Assembly: GCA_948474755.1 (NCBI GenBank)
Contig: CAOLHI010000733.1
Coordinates: forward strand, 124,001 to 188,000
Direction of reading: 5' to 3'
Source of the DNA: Ctenosaura bakeri
Taxonomy: Eukaryota > Chordata > Lepidosauria > Squamata > Iguanidae
Length of the DNA: 64,000 nt
A program made the position numbers and the translations under genes. Below the pieces are notes generated by a model. It saw nothing but the letters and a program-made list of their open reading frames with translations, was not told the origin of the DNA and made no database searches. Shown piece by piece: positions 59,906 through 64,000 of the stretch. The number at the start of each line of letters is the position of its first letter. Within the stretch, counting starts at the first letter, position 1.

Positions 59906-59959
59906 ATTACAGTGATATGACAGATGTAAATTATTTTACTTCTTAGCAACTGAGTTGTA

Positions 59960-60385
59960 GATCCAGTGTGGAGTCCAGCATGGACTCAGGGAGACCAAAA
60001 TTCAAATTCCCACTCAGCCATGGCAATCCATTGGGTAATCTTGGGAAAGTCACATGCTCTCAGCCTAAGAGGTGGTCTGCTCTATGGCAAACTCCCTCTG
60101 AACAAATCTGACCAAGAAAACCCCAAGCCTTAGGGCTGTCGTTAAGGGCCTTTCCGCACTACACTGTTATAGTGCTATTATTCCCCTTTCAACATCCTAT
60201 AGAATCCTGGGGTTTGCAGTTTAGGGAGGAGCATTTAGAATTCTCAGCCAGAGAGCTCTTTGGCCTCACTAAACTACAAAGCCCAGAATTCCACAGGATG
60301 CTGAAAGTGGAATAATAGCACTATAACAGTGTAGTGTGGAAAGGCCCAAAGTCAGAAATGCCTTGAAGGCACACAACAACTACAT
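59960..60385 (+). mobile_element. tRNA-derived SINE split by a MITE
   Basis: The head is GTGTGGAGTCCAGCATGGAC, the B-box area is AAATTCAAATTCCCAC, and the body is GGGTAATCTTGGGAAAGTC. The tail GCCTTGAAGGCACACAACA resumes after the MITE at 60150. Confidence 0.75.
60150..60349. mobile_element. Foldback MITE (family 1) inserted in a tRNA SINE
   Basis: The ends GGCCTTTCCGCACTACACT and GTGTAGTGTGGAAAGGCC are well preserved. It sits in the 3' part of a tRNA SINE at GTCGTTAA, with AAAGTCAG on the other side, in agreement with a TAA target. Confidence 0.8.
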
Positions 60386-60399
60386 TTGGGCGGAATCAA

Positions 60400-60610
60400 T
60401 AGTGGCTTGTGAACATTTTCATCGTATCCCACCTTTCCTCCAAGGAGCTCAATGCAGTATAAATGATTTCCTTCTTCCCCTCCAGCACATTTTACCCTGA
60501 CAACAACCCAGTAAGGTAGGTTAAAGCAAGCAAAACCAATTCGCCAAACATTAGTCAGTGAACTTCATGGCTGAATGGGGATTTGAACATGCATTCTTCC
60601 AGTCTCAATC
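60400..60610 (-). mobile_element. MIR/L2-type SINE remnant
   Basis: TCCCACCTTTCCTCCAAGGA, CCTGACAACAACCCAGTAAGG and TCATGGCTGAATGGGGATTT are the widely shared vertebrate core-SINE blocks, in reverse orientation. Confidence 0.55.
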
Positions 60611-60741
60611 TTCCTCTAATTATGTGTTGTAGTCTCTGATGTAGGATCTCAGCTGCCTTTTTTTCCCACGCTAGTTTTGATTTTTTCCCCTAATTTTTTA
60701 ATTTTTAAATCACTTTAGTAATGTCTAGACCTTGTACCAGT

Positions 60742-60768
60742 GTGCTCGCTTCGGCAGCACATATACTA
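60742..60768 (+). pseudogene. U6 snRNA fragment (first 27 bases), tailless retropseudogene
   Basis: GTGCTCGCTTCGGCAGCACA then TATACTA is identical to the 5' end of vertebrate U6 snRNA through its first 27 bases. It is cut off without any poly(A). A 14-base repeat, TAGACCTTGTACCA, flanks it (60726-60739 and 60767-60780), the last two U6 bases being shared with the repeat. It has no upstream PSE or TATA, so it is not an active gene. Confidence 0.9.
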
Positions 60769-61545
60769 GACCTTGTACCATTTCTAGAGAACAGCTTTAA
60801 AAAGTTGTTTTTGAAGGCTACAAACTGAATCCTATGAGTAATTTCAACTAGAGTAGATCTGCTGGATCCATTATTGAATAATGAATCACCATTTATGATT
60901 ACATTAGTTAGGATCACCAACAGAATTCAGGCTTACAACTCCCAGTATCCCTCAACTATAATCATGTTGGCTGGGGAACACTGGGAGTTGGAGTTCCCCA
61001 AGCTTAACTTCCTCAAACTTGGCTTCAGAGTTCACAATTTGTGAATTTCCTGGTGCTGCCACCAGTTTTCTTATATTTATGTATTTGCTCTCTGATGGCA
61101 GGTTTTTCTGCTGCATTTAGATTTTATGGTTTCATCTTTTATGTTTTCTCGTAAGCGGTCAGAGAACATTTCAAGTGGGCGGCACAGACACATCTCTAAA
61201 CAATGAAAACCCGCACATAAATTGAAAAAGGCTATGTTTTCCCCTCCTGCCTATTTCTCAAGAGCAAACCCTGTTTTGATACATCCCCCATAACTCATTG
61301 TCTCAGTGTTTACTTATGGGGGAATTCTTGGTTAATCGTTTGTTTGTATGAGCTGCTAGAGCAGCATTCTTCAGAGCTCTGCTCCTCCTTTCAGGGTCAA
61401 ATGGCACATTATTCATGCTGTTTGGAAAGTGTATTTAAAGTAGCCACTTTTTCTTTCAAGGGAAAACAATAGGGAGGGAGGGAGAGAAATGACTTTCTGC
61501 TCTTCATTTAATATTGTAATTTACATTTCCCAGACCAGGACGTAC

Positions 61546-62415
61546 CAGTGATGTATTTAAGTCTTTTAATCCAAGTCTCAAGTCAAGTCTCAAGTCTCTA
61601 CCTCCAAGTCTCAAGTCAAATCTCAAGTCCTTGAAGATACTTTCAAGTCAAGTTTCAAGTCTGGAAGCCAACTTTAGACCCCAACCAAAATTCCAGAATT
61701 ATTGGATAAAGTGAAATAAAGTCAGTTTTAACAATTTAAGCAAAGTGGGCTCTCCACATCTGCAGTTTTGCCCATTACTGAAGATTCAAAAAGCTTTAGA
61801 ACAGTGGTTCTCAACCTGTGGGTCCCCAGATGTTCAAAAACTTCAGCTCCCAGAAGCCCTGAGCATTGACCATAGTGGCTGGGGCTTCTGGGAGCTGAAG
61901 TCCAAACACATCTGGGGACCCACAGGTTGAGAACCACTGCTTTAGAAGGAAGGATCCTTCTTCCTCAAGCCTGTTTACTAACACATTTGCTGTTTTCCTC
62001 TGAGAAACACACCCTGCACTCAACACACCCTGCACTCTAGAGGCAAGTTTGTCTTTTGCTCTTAAGAAATGTTTTAGAAGGCTCCTCTGATATGCCATGG
62101 GAACAGGCTGCTGAGCAAACCTCAAGCCCATTGCCTAACCTGTTTGCTGTTTTCTTCTGAGAAATGCTCCCACACTTTGGGCTTGAGAGAGATTGTCATG
62201 TGATCAGGAGGCAAAAAGAGATGGAGGCGTTGTTCGAAGTCATACGTTTCTAGATGAATGTATTATGTTACTGAACCAAGGGCATCAATTCGGTTATTAA
62301 AAATATACAAGTCTCAAGTTGAGTCAAGTTAGTGCATCATTTATGGCTGAGTTGAGTCTTAAGTGACTTAAGTCTAACTTGTGTCCAAGTCTATCGACTC
62401 GAGTCCACATCACTG
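61546..62415. mobile_element. hAT-like element with AAGTC repeat arrays
   Basis: It begins CAGTGATGTATTTAAGTC and ends GACTCGAGTCCACATCACTG, which are inverted. The flanks are GGACGTAC and GGACATAC (7 of 8 bases). Both ends carry iterated CAAGTCTCAAGT and AAGTC units (61560-61670, 62305-62405). An internal segment (CTGTTTNCTAAC...GCTGTTTTCNTCTGAG) is duplicated at 61968 and 62139. A smaller hAT MITE sits inside at 61802. Confidence 0.75.
61802..61939. mobile_element. hAT MITE with perfect 8-bp target duplication
   Basis: It is a 138-base foldback starting CAGTGGTTCTCAACCTGTGG and ending CCACAGGTTGAGAACCACTG. The flanks are an exact CTTTAGAA duplication (61794-61801 and 61940-61947). The CAGTGGTTCTCAACC terminus is typical of hAT-Charlie elements. 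Confidence 0.9.
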
Positions 62416-63700
62416 GGACATACCCTCCAATATTTCACAGATGACAAATGGGGTGCAAAAATTATGAATGAGGCTGAACAGACAAGTTAGGAGAGACTGC
62501 AGCCATTTGCTTTTGCCTGAGCCTTCTGGGGGAAAATAACGTTCTGTCTCTTCCTCTTGTCTCCCTACTGCTGAGTTACCTGAGTGCAAAAACTTTTGCA
62601 GTTTGAACCCAGTTTCCAGTAACTGAAGTAAGCTGAAGACAAAAGAGGAAAGTGGAAGAGAGAAACTGGAACGTTTTAAAAGCAGCTGAAATGTGGGATG
62701 GCAAAGGATCAGCTGGGAGCTCTGGAAACTGTGACTGGCCAACATGTGTTATCGCAATGTCCTTGATGGACTGGAATGTTGACTCTTTGGGGGAATCAAA
62801 TAGAGATAATTGTGTGAGCTGGAACAAGATAGGTTAATTGTTAACTGAACAAAAAGGACATTGCGGGTTGAAACCCACTGGTAACGCCCCATCAAGACCC
62901 ATCAAGTCAATTGTTGAATGGGCAGTCAATAAGATAGGTGAATCCCACTGATTCAATTGGATTACTCTATTTTAGAATTCAGGCCATGTGATCAAGCTTA
63001 CATGATTTTGTAAGGGGCAGTTATACATTTGCAATGATGTCACTGGAATGGTATTGGGACACTTGATGATCTAACACAGAGAGAGAGACATGTACACATA
63101 TGTGCACGTATTCAACAATTTCTTGATAACAATTCTTTCTCATTTCATTCTTTCAGTGCTTTCAGACTTTCAGCAACCAGGGGGCAAATGTGAGATAGTG
63201 GGATACTGAGTAGTGAGACCCTCCCAGTACCACCACTTCAACACTCTCTGGCACTGGGTCTACAACAATCTTCCCTCATCTGGCACCCTCCAGATATGCT
63301 GGACTAAGATTCCCATCATCCTCAGCCCAGGTCCATTGTAGTCCAGATGAGCCAAATTTGGAAAGATTTGTTTGATACCTTTCAGGTCTTCTGTAAAAGG
63401 AAAGATGGCCATGGACCCCAGAACATAGGAACAGGGAGGTTCCAGCCTCCTTTAAGACTAGACTGGAGAAATTGAGCATGCACCTCCAAAAATATCTGGA
63501 AAATTGGACCACCAAGCTTTCTGTGTAATTACGAGTAAGAAGGATACTAAATGATCTCATACTATAAATTCTAAGAAGCAATTGTCATTGATCCATCCCA
63601 GGAATAATAAAAACTACCTAAAATCTATCCTGTGTATACCTACTCATGAGTAAATAAAATTAAACGCATTGAAACCACTTCTAGGTACACCTTGTGCTAG
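62416..63700. other. No gene seen (62.4-63.7 kb)
   Basis: Unique sequence with a weak hAT-like foldback around 63270-63370 (GGCACCCTCCAGATATGCTG). No coding evidence. Confidence 0.5.
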
Positions 63701-63703
63701 TCA

Positions 63704-63979
63704 GGCCATTTCTACACTACACTGTTAAATTGCTATTATTCCATTTTCAACATCCTGTGGAATTCTGGGGTTTGTAGTTTACTGAGGCCCAAGAGCTCTC
63801 TGGCTGAGAATTCTAAATTCCCTTCCCAGAACTGCAAACCCCAGGATTCCATAAGATGTTGAAAGTGGAATAATAGCACTACAGTGTAGTGCTATTAATA
63901 ATATTAATAATTAATAATAATATTAATAATATAATATAATAATATTAATAATAGCAATACAGTGTAGTGTGAAATAGCC
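63704..63979. mobile_element. Family 1 MITE with a TAA-rich microsatellite in its right end
   Basis: The left arm starts GGCCATTTCTACACTACACT. The right arm reaches AGCACTACAGTGTAGTG, continues into (TAA)-type repeats, and then a second terminal piece AATACAGTGTAGTGTGAAAT appears. Confidence 0.7.
63889..63952. repeat. (TAA)-rich microsatellite
   Basis: Irregular TTAATAATA units inside the right arm of a MITE. Confidence 0.9.
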
Positions 63980-64000
63980 TCAGTGTCTTCACATTTAAGG

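Noticed and set aside
1..64000. CRISPR arrays, operons, riboswitches
   Set aside because: The window is vertebrate nuclear DNA. The direct repeats present are microsatellites or transposon parts with no spacer pattern.

Overview
This window looks like nuclear DNA of a squamate reptile, most likely an iguanian-type lizard. The evidence is the repeat content: many 5'-truncated CR1 LINEs ending in the ATTCTATG-type 3' repeat, tRNA-derived SINEs with ACA-rich tails, a tRNA-type SINE resembling Sauria SINEs, 5S-rRNA-derived SINEs, RTE/BovB-like LINE debris, and very many foldback (MITE) DNA transposons. The species assignment is an inference; no search was run.

Only two protein-coding genes could be supported. 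Both are on the minus strand and both encode immunoglobulin-superfamily membrane receptors. Gene 1 (about 32.92 down to 17.79 kb) has a TATA box, a signal-peptide exon and eight exons. All but one of the exon junctions join in phase. It encodes an NCAM-family protein reduced to three Ig domains (matching NCAM Ig1, Ig2 and, best, Ig5), with no FN3 domains, followed by a transmembrane segment clearly related to NCAM1/NCAM2 and a tail of about 30 residues. Its third Ig domain has lost both core cysteines to Phe. Exon 4 carries a one-base frameshift as given. Gene 2 (3.44 kb down past the left edge) is CD22/Siglec-2-like. Its V-set domain, second and third Ig domains are present with conserved phase-1 splice sites. 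The rest of the ectodomain, transmembrane and ITIM exons would lie off the window to the left, and the signal-peptide exon was not found. The V domain has Ile where siglecs have the sialic-acid-binding Arg.

Layout: 0.5-3.4 kb CD22-like exons; 3.7-17.8 kb intergenic or upstream DNA full of transposons (CR1, paired Harbinger-like MITEs, an LTR, a Tigger-like element, a hAT); 17.8-32.9 kb the NCAM-like gene; 33-64 kb no recognisable gene, with nested transposons, several satellites, a 27-base U6 snRNA fragment with a 14-base target duplication, and a hAT-like element with AAGTC-rich arrays carrying a second hAT MITE inside it.

The two genes share strand and superfamily, and one has a compact TATA promoter. 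This suggests a leukocyte-receptor-like neighbourhood, but no function is shown by sequence alone. Many of the longer open frames are transposon-derived or non-coding.
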